From the NCBI GenBank assembly GCA_002840095.1, contig PGZL01000007.1, forward strand, positions 188,107 to 252,106: 64,000 nt of DNA, read 5' to 3'. Shown piece by piece: positions 53,321-62,832 of this stretch. Below the pieces are notes generated by a model. The model searched no databases and was not told where the DNA came from. It saw only the letters and a program-made list of their open reading frames with translations. The DNA is from Gammaproteobacteria bacterium HGW-Gammaproteobacteria-1 (GTDB taxonomy: Bacteria > Pseudomonadota > Gammaproteobacteria > Thiohalomonadales > Thiohalomonadaceae). The position numbers and the translations under genes are program-made. Positions within the stretch are counted from its first letter, which is position 1, and each line of letters begins with the position of its first letter.

Positions 53321-53998
53321 TTAGCTGATCAGCTCGCGCACGAAGGGAATGGTGAGACGGCGCTGTGCCGCCAGGGAGGCCTGGTCCAGCCGCTCCAGCA
53401 GTTCGAACAGGGCGTGCATGTCGCGCGGGCAGCGCCGCAACAGGTAAGCGCCCACCTCCTCGCCCAGCTCCATGCCGCGGGCCTGGGCCCGCAGCTGCAA
53501 GGCCGCCAGGCGGCCGGCGTCATCGAGGGATTGCAGCTGGAACACCGGTCCCCAGGCCAGACGGGAGCGCAGATCGGGCAGGGTGACGGGCAGGGCCGCC
53601 GGGCTTGCATCGGCCGCCGCCAGCAGGCGTCCGCCGGCATCGCGCACCCGGTTGTACAGGTGAAACAGCTCCTCCTCCCACGCCCCGTCGCCGGCCACTG
53701 CCTGTAGATCATCGAGGCAGACCAGGGACATCTGCTCCAATCCCTCCAGCAGTTCGACGCCGCCGGGCGGCAGGTCGGCGAAGGGCAGGTAGGCGGGAGC
53801 GCCGCCGCGGGCCGCCTCGGCATGGCAGGCCGCCTGCAACAGGTGGCTGCGGCCGCTGCCCGGTCCGCCCCACAGGTAGACGAAGGGTTCCGTCCCCTGT
53901 TGCAGCAGGTGCAGCGACGCGGCGTTGTCGCCGGGGAAAAAATTGGCAAAGGTGGCGCTGTCGCGCAGGCCGATGCGCAGTGTCAGCTGCTGTTCCAC
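53321..53998 (-). CDS. hda: DnaA regulatory inactivator Hda
   Basis: 225 residues, AAA+ protein homologous to DnaA domain III. QQLTLRIGLRDSATFANFFPG at the start holds the clamp-binding motif (QLTLRI, residues 3-8). Walker A is altered but in place (WGGPGSGRSHLLQA), Walker B LVCLDDLQAV, sensor RLLAAADASP, and LRSRLAWG (arginine finger region). With the sliding clamp it stimulates DnaA-ATP hydrolysis. Start GTG 53998, one base after the stop of the permease gene upstream. Confidence 0.93.
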   Translation of the reverse strand: MEQQLTLRIGLRDSATFANFFPGDNAASLHLLQQGTEPFVYLWGGPGSGRSHLLQAACHAEAARGGAPAYLPFADLPPGGVELLEGLEQMSLVCLDDLQAVAGDGAWEEELFHLYNRVRDAGGRLLAAADASPAALPVTLPDLRSRLAWGPVFQLQSLDDAGRLAALQLRAQARGMELGEEVGAYLLRRCPRDMHALFELLERLDQASLAAQRRLTIPFVRELIS

Positions 53999-53999
53999 G

Positions 54000-55061
54000 T
54001 CAGCCCCGGTTGGCGGCGGAATAGAGGCGGCTGTCGAGATAGCGCTGGTGGGCGTGGCGCAGCAGCACCACCACCACCGCCGCTACCGGCAGGGCCAGCA
54101 GGACACCGAAGAAACCGAACAGCTGGCCGCCGGCCAGCACCGCGAAGATCACCGCCACCGGGTGCAGACCGATACGGTCGCCCAGCAGCAGCGGCGTCAG
54201 CAGCATGCCTTCCAGCAACTGCGCCCCGCCGAACACCAGCAGGACATAGACCAGCGGCATGAGTTCGTGGAACTGCAGCAGGGCCGCGACGCCCGCGGCG
54301 AGCACTCCGACGATGAGGCCCAGATAGGGTACGAAGCTGACCAGCCCGGCCAGCATGCCTATGAGCAGGGCCAGATCCAGCCCCACCAGCCACAGGCCGA
54401 CGGTGTAAATCACCCCCAGCGCCAGCATCACCAGCAGCTGGCCGCGGAAAAAGGCCCCCAGCACCTCGTCCACCGCGCCCACCAGCTTCACCACCTCGGC
54501 CTCGCTGCGCCGCGGCAACAACTCGTGCAGCCGTGCCAGCAGCGACTGCCAGTCGCGCATCAGATAAAAGGTCACCACCGGCACCAGCAGCAGGTTGGCC
54601 AGCCAGCCCAGCAGGGCCAGGCCGGAACGCGATACCGACGCCAGCAGCTGGGCGGCGATTCCTCCGGCGGATTGCCACTGGCCGGCGGCGTAACTCTTGA
54701 GGGTACCCAGATTGGGAATTTCGGCCAGGCCGAGACGGGCCTGGGCCCAGGGCAGCGCCTTGGTCTGCAACCAATCGAGCAGCGCCGGCACCTTGGCGGC
54801 GAGCAGTGCCACCTGCCGTTCCAGCATGGGCACCAGCACCAGCAGCAGCCATACCGTCAGCAGGGCCAGCACCAGGAAAACCACGGTGACCGCCAGGGTG
54901 CGCGACAGGCGCCAGCGCGTCAGGCGCTCCACCAGGGGGTTGCCGGTGTAGGCGAGAATGGCCGCCACCGCGAAGGGCGACAACACCGGTTCCAGCAGAT
55001 ACAGCAGCGTCCCGCCCAGGGCCACCGCCACCAGCCACAGCCACGTCCGCGATTCCGTCAT
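54000..55061 (-). CDS. AI-2E/PerM-family membrane protein
   Basis: 353 residues with about eight membrane helices and the family's large central region (about 70-200) that contains LLPRRSEAEVVKLVGAVDEVLGAFFRGQ and GMLAGLVSFVPYLGLIVGVL; end FGFFGVLLALPVAAVVVVLLRH. Members export autoinducer-2 (TqsA) or act as sodium/proton antiporters; the PerM-like position upstream of hda is conserved in gammaproteobacteria, with unknown substrate. A six-base gap from the upstream gene. Confidence 0.92.
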   Translation of the reverse strand: MTESRTWLWLVAVALGGTLLYLLEPVLSPFAVAAILAYTGNPLVERLTRWRLSRTLAVTVVFLVLALLTVWLLLVLVPMLERQVALLAAKVPALLDWLQTKALPWAQARLGLAEIPNLGTLKSYAAGQWQSAGGIAAQLLASVSRSGLALLGWLANLLLVPVVTFYLMRDWQSLLARLHELLPRRSEAEVVKLVGAVDEVLGAFFRGQLLVMLALGVIYTVGLWLVGLDLALLIGMLAGLVSFVPYLGLIVGVLAAGVAALLQFHELMPLVYVLLVFGGAQLLEGMLLTPLLLGDRIGLHPVAVIFAVLAGGQLFGFFGVLLALPVAAVVVVLLRHAHQRYLDSRLYSAANRG

Positions 55062-55067
55062 TTTTGA

Positions 55068-55616
55068 CTACTCCCTTTCCCGGCGCAGGGCGCGCCGGCT
55101 CCAAACCCAGACATAGGCCATGCCGCTGGCCAGGGTGGTCAGCGCCACCAGGGCCATCAGCAGGGGCACCAGCCCGTCCGGCAGGCCGCCGCGCCACAGG
55201 CCGAACAACACTGCCACGACCAGCACGATCTGGCACACGGTATTGAGCTTGCTCGCCGCCAGCGGCTCCATTTCATAGGCACCGAACAGACGGTGATAGA
55301 CCAAGGCGCCGGCCACGATCACCGCGTCGCGCAACAGCACCAGCGCCACCAGCCACCAGGGCAGCGCACCCAGCCAGCCCAGGCCGAGGTAGGCACACAG
55401 CATCAGCAGCTTGTCCGCCAGCGGATCGAGGATGGCGCCGAGGCGGCTGCGCCAGCCGTAGCGCTTGGCGAGATAACCGTCCACGCCGTCGGAGGCGCCG
55501 GCCAGCACGAACAGGGCGAAGGCCGGGCCGTAACCGCCTTGCAGCAGGAACCACAGGAACGGCGGGATGAACAGGATGCGCAGGCCGGTGATGGTGTTGG
55601 GCAGGAAGCGCAGCAT
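55068..55616 (-). CDS. CDP-alcohol phosphatidyltransferase family protein
   Basis: 182 residues, about five membrane helices. The catalytic motif appears as SDGVDGYLAKRYGWRSRLG plus ILDPLADKLLM (about 45-75), complete with all Asp residues. Related to PgsA and cardiolipin synthases; in this hda-linked position the actual product has not been defined. Start ATG 55616 begins MLRFLPNTITGLRILFIPP, the usual N-terminus; frame upstream is a shadow. The gene lies 22 bases after the DUF2066 stop. Confidence 0.9.
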   Translation of the reverse strand: MLRFLPNTITGLRILFIPPFLWFLLQGGYGPAFALFVLAGASDGVDGYLAKRYGWRSRLGAILDPLADKLLMLCAYLGLGWLGALPWWLVALVLLRDAVIVAGALVYHRLFGAYEMEPLAASKLNTVCQIVLVVAVLFGLWRGGLPDGLVPLLMALVALTTLASGMAYVWVWSRRALRRERE

Positions 55617-55638
55617 CCGGCGGCCCGCGGTGGTATCC

Positions 55639-56721
55639 CTAGGGCAGCAGCCGGTAGCGCAGCTCCAGCGGCAACTCGCCCGGCGGCAGCGGCGCACTGC
55701 CCGCTACGGTAGCCAGCGTGGAGCCGAGACCGATGGTGCGGGCCACTGCCCCGGCACCCATTTCCAGGGTCAGGCGGCAGGTCACCGTCTGCGGCCCCAC
55801 CTCGGTCACCTGCACCGCGGTAACACCGCTGAGCGCATCCAGGTAGGACAGCAGACGGGCATAGTCGGCCAGCGTCCTGACGTCGTCCACCCGCAGGGAC
55901 AGGACGCTGCCGCGCTCGGGATCGACGATTTGCGAGAAGCGCATGGCCAGGGCGTCGGCACTGCCCTCCACGCCCAGCGCCAGCACCGCATCGGGGGTGG
56001 TGCCGCTGCTGTCCCAGTTCATGGCCTCGTCACCGACGCGCAGGGTCCAGCGGCCGTGCCAGCCGCCCTGTCTGTCGTGATACAGGCGGCCGATGAGGAC
56101 GGCCTGCGGCTGATAGCGGGCGGAAGCGGCCATGACCGGCTCCGCAAAACCGCCCCACACGTCGGCAGCGGTGACCCGCGCCTGGTCTTCGAGATCGAGC
56201 AGGGGCAGGCGCAGCGGCAGGCCGCGGCGGCGGGCCGCCAATTCCAGCGCCTGGTGGCTGACGCTCTCCGCGGCGGCCACCAGGCGCCGCTCGTTACCGC
56301 TTTCCACCGCCAGCCACACCAGCAGCAGCGGACGGGCGCTGCCCCACACCGGCTGGCCGCGGCTGCGCAGCGCCTGGTTGATGGTGTTGGCGTCGAAGGA
56401 CATCCACAGGGCCAGGGTGGGCGGCGGCGCGGCCGGATCGGTCACCGGCGCAGGCGTCAGGGCGCGGTAACGGTATTGCTGGATGTAGCGGGAGGCATTG
56501 TCGAGCAGGTCGGCCAGGGCCGGGTCCTGCGCCACGGCGCTGTAGCCGGTCACCCGCACCAGCACCTCGGCCAGGCCGGCGCGCATGGCCTCCTGCCGGG
56601 CCTCGCCCTGCTGGTCGGCCACCGGCACCTCGGCCTCGTACAGGTCGCGCACCTCGGCCGCCATGGCGGAACCGCCGCACAGCAGCGTCAACAACAGGGT
56701 ATATAAGGGGAATCGCTTCAT
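55639..56721 (-). CDS. Secreted DUF2066 protein
   Basis: 360 residues, signal peptide about 1-21. DUF2066 outline: LYEAEVPVADQQGEARQEAM at the N-terminus, then GLAEVLVRVTGYSAVAQDP, YIQQYRYR, VWLAVESGNERRLV (domain 1) and ARYQPQAVLIGRLYHDRQGGW, RWTLRVGDEAMNWD (domain 2, TolB-N-like). Periplasmic; function unknown, but regularly encoded between purM and hda. First gene of the DUF2066 - phosphatidyltransferase - PerM - hda operon, divergent from purM. Confidence 0.88.
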   Translation of the reverse strand: MKRFPLYTLLLTLLCGGSAMAAEVRDLYEAEVPVADQQGEARQEAMRAGLAEVLVRVTGYSAVAQDPALADLLDNASRYIQQYRYRALTPAPVTDPAAPPPTLALWMSFDANTINQALRSRGQPVWGSARPLLLVWLAVESGNERRLVAAAESVSHQALELAARRRGLPLRLPLLDLEDQARVTAADVWGGFAEPVMAASARYQPQAVLIGRLYHDRQGGWHGRWTLRVGDEAMNWDSSGTTPDAVLALGVEGSADALAMRFSQIVDPERGSVLSLRVDDVRTLADYARLLSYLDALSGVTAVQVTEVGPQTVTCRLTLEMGAGAVARTIGLGSTLATVAGSAPLPPGELPLELRYRLLP

Positions 56722-56864
56722 GCCCGCGCACGCTATGTCACTGCCTGCCGCAAGTCAAGCCGCGGGCAGACGGCGCCGGATGATCAAGGTACAATAGCGG
56801 CCCTTTTCGCGCGCCGGGTTTTGTGATCCCCGTCGCGCATCACCAGCCTCGACGGGGACTACAC

Positions 56865-57920
<1,056 letters not shown>

Positions 57921-57922
57921 CC

Positions 57923-58561
57923 ATGACGCAAAGCGAACGGGCGCCCCTGCCCATCGTCGTCCTCCTCTCCGGCAGCGGCAGCAACCTGCAGGCCATCATC
58001 GACGCGGTGCCCGCCGGCCTGCCGGTGGATATCCGCGCCGTGATCAGCAACAAGATGGATGCCTACGGCCTGGAGCGCGCGCGCCAGGCGGGCATCCCGA
58101 CGCAGGTGCTGAGTCACCGCGACTATGCCGATCGGGAAAGCTACGACGCCGCCCTGGCTGCGCTCATCGACGGCTATGGGGCGCAGCTGGTGGTGCTGGC
58201 CGGTTTCATGCGCATCCTCAGCGACGGCTTCGTGCGCCGCTACGAAGGCCGCATGCTCAACATCCATCCCTCGCTGCTGCCGCGCCACCGCGGCCTCGAC
58301 ACCCATACCCGAGCCCTCGCCGCCGGTGACGGCGAACACGGCGCCACCGTGCACTTCGTCTCGCCGGAACTGGACGCCGGCCCGATCATCATCCAGGCGC
58401 GCGTGCCGGTGCATCCCGGCGATACGCCGGAGTCCCTCGCCGCCCGGGTGCTGGAACAGGAACACCGCATCTACCCGCAGGCCATCCGCTGGTACGCCGA
58501 GGGCCGTCTCGAACTCAAAGACGGCGCCGCCCTGCTCGACGGCAAACCCGTCACCCCGTGA
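57923..58561 (+). CDS. purN: Phosphoribosylglycinamide formyltransferase
   Basis: 212 residues; formylates GAR with 10-formyl-THF. VVLLSGSGSNLQAIIDAV at the start binds the phosphate; the catalytic Asn-His-Asp are in MLNIHPSLLPRHRGLDTH and VHFVSPELDAGPIIIQ; LAGFMRILSDGFV. Two bases after purM, one operon. Confidence 0.97.
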   Translation: MTQSERAPLPIVVLLSGSGSNLQAIIDAVPAGLPVDIRAVISNKMDAYGLERARQAGIPTQVLSHRDYADRESYDAALAALIDGYGAQLVVLAGFMRILSDGFVRRYEGRMLNIHPSLLPRHRGLDTHTRALAAGDGEHGATVHFVSPELDAGPIIIQARVPVHPGDTPESLAARVLEQEHRIYPQAIRWYAEGRLELKDGAALLDGKPVTP

Positions 58562-58587
58562 TTGCCGCACCGCTCAGGAGATACATC

Positions 58588-58962
58588 ATGCGTAAACACA
58601 TGCTCGTCGCACTGTTCTGTCTCTTCTGCTCCGGCCTGTCCCACGCCGCCTTCGAGGACGGCATGGCCGCCTACGAAAAGGGCGACTACGCCAGCGCCTA
58701 CGCCGAGTTCCTGCAAGCGGCCCAGCAGGGCAATGTGCATGCCCAGGGCAAACTGGGTGCGCTGTATCTGTACGGCGTGGGGGTGGCAAAGGATTACATC
58801 CAGGCCTACGCCTGGCTCGACCTCGCCGCCGGCCAGGGCGACACCGCCGCGGAAAAATTCCGCGACGCCGTCGCCGACCAGCTGACCACGCAGCAGCTGC
58901 GCGAGGCGGCTGTACTGGCAGAAGACTATTACGACCAGTACGTGCTGCCGTTCAAGGACTAG
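58588..58962 (+). CDS. Secreted SEL1-like repeat protein
   Basis: 124 residues, signal peptide about 1-20. Two Sel1-type repeats: AYEKGDYASAYAEFLQAAQQGNVHAQGKLG and LYLYGVGVAKDYIQAYAWLDLAAGQGDTAAE (described at about 28-57 and 60-90). C-terminal helix ends YYDQYVLPFKD. Small periplasmic adaptor-like protein of unknown partner. ATG 58588 follows AGGAGA; 26 bases after purN, so it may be in the same transcript. Confidence 0.85.
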   Translation: MRKHMLVALFCLFCSGLSHAAFEDGMAAYEKGDYASAYAEFLQAAQQGNVHAQGKLGALYLYGVGVAKDYIQAYAWLDLAAGQGDTAAEKFRDAVADQLTTQQLREAAVLAEDYYDQYVLPFKD

Positions 58963-58986
58963 GGACGATACGAGGGACGACACAAT

Positions 58987-59051
58987 GTAGGGTGCGCACC
59001 GCGCACCGAGCCCACGGCAGGCGCCGGCATGGTGCGCAATGCGCACCCTAC
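58987..59051. repeat. REP palindrome (GTAGGGTGCGC type), copy 2
   Basis: GTAGGGTGCGCACCGCGCACC mirrored by GGTGCGCAATGCGCACCCTAC, described here as about 21-base arms with one change. Same type as 40093-40159. Confidence 0.85.
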
Positions 59052-59071
59052 CGTCTGAAGAAGCCCCCCAA

Positions 59072-59141
59072 TAGGAGCGGATCGCATCCGCGAGACAACA
59101 CAGGGCGGAGCCGCTCCTGTCGCGAATACGATTCGCTCCTA
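59072..59141. repeat. REP palindrome (TAGGAGCGGAT type)
   Basis: TAGGAGCGGATCGCATCCGC plus GA is mirrored by TCGCGAATACGATTCGCTCCTA. An inner GGAGCCGCTCC motif extends the pairing. Confidence 0.85.
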
Positions 59142-59262
59142 CATGGGGTTCCGTAAGCCGGACAGCAGGTAGGGTGGATATGGCTAACGGCATCCTGCCT
59201 TCCGCCAAATACCGTCCATCCATGGACATAAGCGCAGCGCATCCACCGAGAGCAGAGAGAAA

Positions 59263-59375
59263 AGATACAAGAGACAAGGGGATGAACTCGCTGCGCTCGT
59301 GCTGTTCTTGATCAAGAAATCGTGCGCGCAGCGCACACCTTCACTTGTATCTTGCCTCTTTACTCTTGTATCTGG
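59263..59375. repeat. Word-array palindrome (atacaaga words)
   Basis: Left AAGATACAAGAGACAAGG; right CACTTGTATCTTGCCTCTTT then ACTCTTGTATC. Loop about 60 bases with gcgcagcg content. Same architecture as the cgcagaga arrays with a different word. Confidence 0.7.
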
Positions 59376-59407
59376 TTTCGGACGGGGACGCGCTGCACTT
59401 ATCCGCC

Positions 59408-60463
59408 CTACCTCTCGACGATGCTGAGATAGCCGGTAACTTCCTCGCGGTCGTGATAGAGCTGTTTGAACTGGAGCGTGTAGCGCAAACCCGCCTTGGT
59501 CAGGCGCTGCTCGATGATCTCCGCGCAGTGCTGCACTTCCTGATAGCGTTTCTTCATCGGCAGCTTGAGATTGAAGATGCACTCGCGGCACCAGCCCTGC
59601 GCCAGCCAGTCCGCCACCAGGCGCGCGATGCGCGCCGGCTGTTCCACCATGTCGCACACCATCCAGTCCACCGCCTTGGGCGGACGATAGCGGAAGCCGT
59701 CCTCGCGCCGCTGTTCCACCACGCCGCTGTCCAGCAGGGCCTGGGCCATGGGGCCGTTGTCCACCGCGACGACGCGCAGATGGCGCTGCACCAGCTGCCA
59801 GGTCCAGCCACCCGGCGCGGCGCCCAGGTCCACCGCGTGCATACCGGGGCGCAGGCGCTGTTCGCGCTGCTTCGCATCGAGAAAGGTCAGCAGCGCCTCG
59901 TCCAGTTTCAGGGTGGAACGGCTGGGCGCGCCGGAAGGAAACTTCAGCCGCGGGATGCCCATGTACCAGGGCGATGAATTGTCCGGCGCGGACAGGCCGA
60001 TGTACGCCGAGGAGGAACTCAGGAAAAACACATGCAGGCGGGGCAGATCGCCGCGCCCTTCGTGCAGCCAGCCGCGCCGTTGCAGCTCGGCCCGCAGCGG
60101 CGTTGCCAGCTTGCGGCACAGCGCCTGCAATTCCTTGGCCTCGTTGGTGTCAGCGGTCTCCACCCACACCTCGCCCACCTGCATCTCGCCCAGCGCATCC
60201 AGCAGCGGATTGACGCGATCGCCCAGGGGCAAATCATCGACGCGACGCGCCGCAAACACCTGACGGGCGAAGATGAGTTCGGCAAAGTTCAGGCGGTGCA
60301 GCAGGTCCGCCGCGTCTTCCTCATAGAGATTGAACTCCACATAGGCACTGCCTGCCGTGGCGCGACAGTAACCGGCCACGCCGAGAGCGGCGGCGTGCGC
60401 CTGCACCTCGGCGGCGCACTCGCCCTCGAACCCGGCGCGGCAATAGAGAATCAACGATTTCAA
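59408..60463 (-). CDS. rlmM: 23S rRNA (cytidine-2498-2'-O)-methyltransferase
   Basis: 351 residues. N-terminal THUMP-like region (LILYCRAGFEGECAAEVQAH), then a Rossmann methyltransferase with the SAM motif MHAVDLGAAPGGWTWQLVQR (about 210-229), catalytic Lys in RLKFPSGAPSRSTLKLDEAL, Asp in WMVCDMVEQPARI and Lys in FNLKLPMKKRYQEV, completing K-D-K-E. It methylates C2498 of 23S rRNA. Start is TTG at 60463; no ATG or GTG keeps the conserved N-terminus, and a palindrome begins 14 bases upstream, so the usual start region may have been altered. Confidence 0.95.
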   Translation of the reverse strand: MKSLILYCRAGFEGECAAEVQAHAAALGVAGYCRATAGSAYVEFNLYEEDAADLLHRLNFAELIFARQVFAARRVDDLPLGDRVNPLLDALGEMQVGEVWVETADTNEAKELQALCRKLATPLRAELQRRGWLHEGRGDLPRLHVFFLSSSSAYIGLSAPDNSSPWYMGIPRLKFPSGAPSRSTLKLDEALLTFLDAKQREQRLRPGMHAVDLGAAPGGWTWQLVQRHLRVVAVDNGPMAQALLDSGVVEQRREDGFRYRPPKAVDWMVCDMVEQPARIARLVADWLAQGWCRECIFNLKLPMKKRYQEVQHCAEIIEQRLTKAGLRYTLQFKQLYHDREEVTGYLSIVER

Positions 60464-60476
60464 GGTTCAGAACCTG

Positions 60477-60541
60477 TCGCAGAGACGCGGAGGCGCGGAG
60501 TTTTTACCAATCATAATCTCTGCGCCTCTGCGTCTCTGCGA
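60477..60541. repeat. Word-array palindrome (cgcagaga words), copy 3
   Basis: TCGCAGAGACGCGGAGGCGC mirrored by GCGCCTCTGCGTCTCTGCGA with two changes; loop about 25 bases. It fills the gap between the GT9 gene and rlmM and reaches almost to both. Confidence 0.9.
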
Positions 60542-60546
60542 CGGTT

Positions 60547-61761
60547 CTATTTGCTGTCGAGCACTGGGCGCAAGGTGTCGAATACCTGGGTGGGGGTGAT
60601 CACCTGGAGGCAGACGTTGTCGACGCAGGGGGTCTTGCGGTGATTGCCGGCGCTGACGCAGGGCGAGCAGGCGATGCCGGCGTAGATGGGCGTGGAGTTG
60701 CCCAGGGAGCCGTACAGTTTCGGCGTCTCGGGGCCGAAGATGACGAAGGTGGGCAGGTCGGTGACGGCGGAGAAATGGCCGGGACCGGAATCGTTGCTCA
60801 GCATCAGCAGGGAGATGCTGTACAGCGCCGGCAGTTCCAGCAGCTTGAGGCGGCTGGCGAAGTTGACGCAACGTTCGCGCCCCACCCACTTGCGCAGCTG
60901 CTCGGCCTCGTCGTACTCGCCCGGCGCGCCGGTGATCAGCACCAGCACGTCATCATAGCTGTCGAGGATGCGCTGCATCACTTCCAGGTAGCGTTCCGCC
61001 ATCCAGCGCCGCTGCGGCAGCAGGTCGGAGGCGTTGGGATTGATCAGTACGATGCGCTGGCGCGCCGGGTCGTAATCGGCGTACGCCTCGCGCACCTTGC
61101 CGCGCATGATCTCCTGCTGCTCCGGCGTGATCTCCGCCCTGGCCAGGACGATCTCGTCGTCGCCGATGAGGGTCTTGGAATAGGGCAGTTCCTCGCGCTC
61201 GCTGAGCGCGGTGTTGACCATGGCCACGAAATTCTTGGCGATGTGCATATGCGGGTTGTAGGCGACGCGATGGGTGAGCAGCTCGCCGCGGTACAGGCCT
61301 TCGTTGTGGAAGGCGTGATAGCCGATGCGGTTGTTGGCGCCGGACAGGCCGGTGAGCAGCGCGCTGTAGCGGGAGAACAGCTCCAGGTCGATCACCGTGT
61401 CGATATTGCGGCGGCGGGTCCAGAACAGGAAACGCAGGGTGTCGAAGGCGAGGGAGAACAGGCCGCTTTCGTTGATGGTGAAGACGTTCTCTTCCGGTAC
61501 GGTACCGAGCAGGCGCAGGCTGGCGGCGTTCTTCCTGAAGATGACGAAGAACAGCTCGGCGCCGTGCTGCTGCAGCTTGCGCATGGCCGGGTCGACCAGG
61601 ATCGCGCTACCCATCTCCGACAGCTCCACCAGCAGCACGCGCTGGGGAGCGCTGCGCTGCCAGCGGCGGAACAGGCCGCCGATGCGGAACACCAGGGTGA
61701 ACAGAAAGCACAACGGGACACCGGCGTAGTAATCCACCTTGCGCATGGTATCCACTTTCAT
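60547..61761 (-). CDS. Glycosyltransferase family 9 protein (heptosyltransferase-like)
   Basis: 404 residues. A membrane-associating N-terminus (YYAGVPLCFLFTLVFRIGG) precedes two Rossmann domains of the ADP-heptose:LPS type: RVLLVELSEMGSAILVDPAM, DTVIDLELFSRYSALLTGLS, LINPNASDLLPQRRW, LITGAPGEYDEAE, LLMLSNDSGPGHFSAVTDLP and VIFGPETPKLYGSLG (nucleotide-sugar binding). Four Cys near the C-terminus (ACSPCVSAGNHRKTPCVDNVC) are unusual and may bind a metal. Probably acts in envelope glycan assembly with the flippase-like and UbiA-like genes upstream. ATG 61761 with GAGGA nine bases before it. Confidence 0.88.
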   Translation of the reverse strand: MKVDTMRKVDYYAGVPLCFLFTLVFRIGGLFRRWQRSAPQRVLLVELSEMGSAILVDPAMRKLQQHGAELFFVIFRKNAASLRLLGTVPEENVFTINESGLFSLAFDTLRFLFWTRRRNIDTVIDLELFSRYSALLTGLSGANNRIGYHAFHNEGLYRGELLTHRVAYNPHMHIAKNFVAMVNTALSEREELPYSKTLIGDDEIVLARAEITPEQQEIMRGKVREAYADYDPARQRIVLINPNASDLLPQRRWMAERYLEVMQRILDSYDDVLVLITGAPGEYDEAEQLRKWVGRERCVNFASRLKLLELPALYSISLLMLSNDSGPGHFSAVTDLPTFVIFGPETPKLYGSLGNSTPIYAGIACSPCVSAGNHRKTPCVDNVCLQVITPTQVFDTLRPVLDSK

Positions 61762-61789
61762 CGCATTCAATCCTCGCTAGTAAAGACTT

Positions 61790-61861
61790 GCCGCAGAGAC
61801 GCAGAGAACGCAGAGGGCTTCACGTATGGAGCATCGCTTCTGCATTCCCCGCCTCTGCGGC
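61790..61861. repeat. Word-array palindrome (cgcagag words), copy 4, degraded right arm
   Basis: GCCGCAGAGACGCAGAGAAC... on the left; the right keeps only CCTCTGCGGC and scattered matches. It separates the GT9 gene from the flippase-like gene. Confidence 0.75.
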
Positions 61862-61875
61862 GCATGGGAACGGCA

Positions 61876-62832
61876 TTATACCGCGTGCCCGCGCCGGCCG
61901 GGCAGCAGGGCGACGGCGCCGAGCAGCACGGCGAACCACAGGGTGGCGAGGCGGATGATCACCGTCGCCGCCACCGCCACGCCGGGCGACATGCCGTGCA
62001 GGGTGAGCAGGGTCACCATGGTCAGCTCGGCGCCGCCCAGGCCGCCGGGCAGGAAACTCACCGCCCCCACCAGCATGGAAAAGGCGTAGATGAACAGGGC
62101 GGTGGGCAGGTCCAGCTCGGTACCCAGCACCTGCACCAGGAAATAGAACGCCGCGCCCTCCGCGCCCCAGGCCACCACCCCCAGCACGATGCTGTAGCCG
62201 AGCAGGGGCAGGGAAAACAGGCGCGAGGAGTGCAGGATGGTTTCGATCAGACCGGCGGCCAGCACCGCGACCCGGCCGCTGTAGCGACGGCGCAGCCAGC
62301 CGTCCAGCCGCTCCAGCCAGGCGCGCTGCTGGATGAACAGCAGCAACGCCAGCAGCAGTACGGCCATGATCGCCACCACGCCGCGCGCCTGCGGATAGGC
62401 GGCGAGACCGATGGCGGCCAGCAGCAGGATGGCGATGAGGTCGCCCAGGCGCTCGGCCAGCAGGGCGGCGAGGCTGTGCGGCCAGGACACGCCCAGCGGC
62501 TGCAACAGCACGCAGCGCAGCGCCTCCCCGGCCTTGCCCGGTGTGGTGGTGAGGGCGAAGCCGCCCAGATAGATGCGCAGGCTGGACCACAGCGGCACGC
62601 GGTGACCGAACAGGATGAGGTAATGCTGCCAGCGCACGAAACGCAGGCCGTAATTGACCAGGGACAGCGCCAGCAGCGACAGCAGTACCGCCGGCGACAC
62701 CTCACGCAGCGCCGCCATCACCTCGCGCCAGCCGCCCCACAGGGAGAAGGCGAGATAGCCCAGCGCCGCCGCCGCCACCGACAGAATCAGCGCCCGCAGG
62801 CCGCGCACCGGCCGCGCCGCCGCCTGGGTCAC
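61876..62832 (-). CDS. Lysylphosphatidylglycerol-synthase-TM-like flippase family protein (UPF0104)
   Basis: 318 residues, about eight membrane helices. Motifs of the YbhN/UPF0104/AglD-type family: LRFVRWQHYLILFG, YLGGFALTTTPGKAGEALRC (the conserved 'F...tPgraGE' loop), LAERLGDLIAILLLAAIGL and VGAVSFLPGGLGGAELTMVT. Relatives assist polyprenyl-linked sugar assembly or flip lipids. Start GTG 62832 overlaps the UbiA-like gene by four bases. A role with the prenyltransferase upstream is likely. Confidence 0.88.
   Translation of the reverse strand: MTQAAARPVRGLRALILSVAAAALGYLAFSLWGGWREVMAALREVSPAVLLSLLALSLVNYGLRFVRWQHYLILFGHRVPLWSSLRIYLGGFALTTTPGKAGEALRCVLLQPLGVSWPHSLAALLAERLGDLIAILLLAAIGLAAYPQARGVVAIMAVLLLALLLFIQQRAWLERLDGWLRRRYSGRVAVLAAGLIETILHSSRLFSLPLLGYSIVLGVVAWGAEGAAFYFLVQVLGTELDLPTALFIYAFSMLVGAVSFLPGGLGGAELTMVTLLTLHGMSPGVAVAATVIIRLATLWFAVLLGAVALLPGRRGHAV

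Larger units (their letters stand above)
58963..59407. other. Gene-free stretch packed with different palindromes
   Basis: Contains in order: GTAGGGTGCGC palindrome (58987-59051), TAGGAGCGGAT palindrome (59072-59141), a GTAGGGTGGAT / ATCCACC pair (about 59169-59251), and an atacaagaga word array (about 59263-59375). No gene on either strand. Confidence 0.8.
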
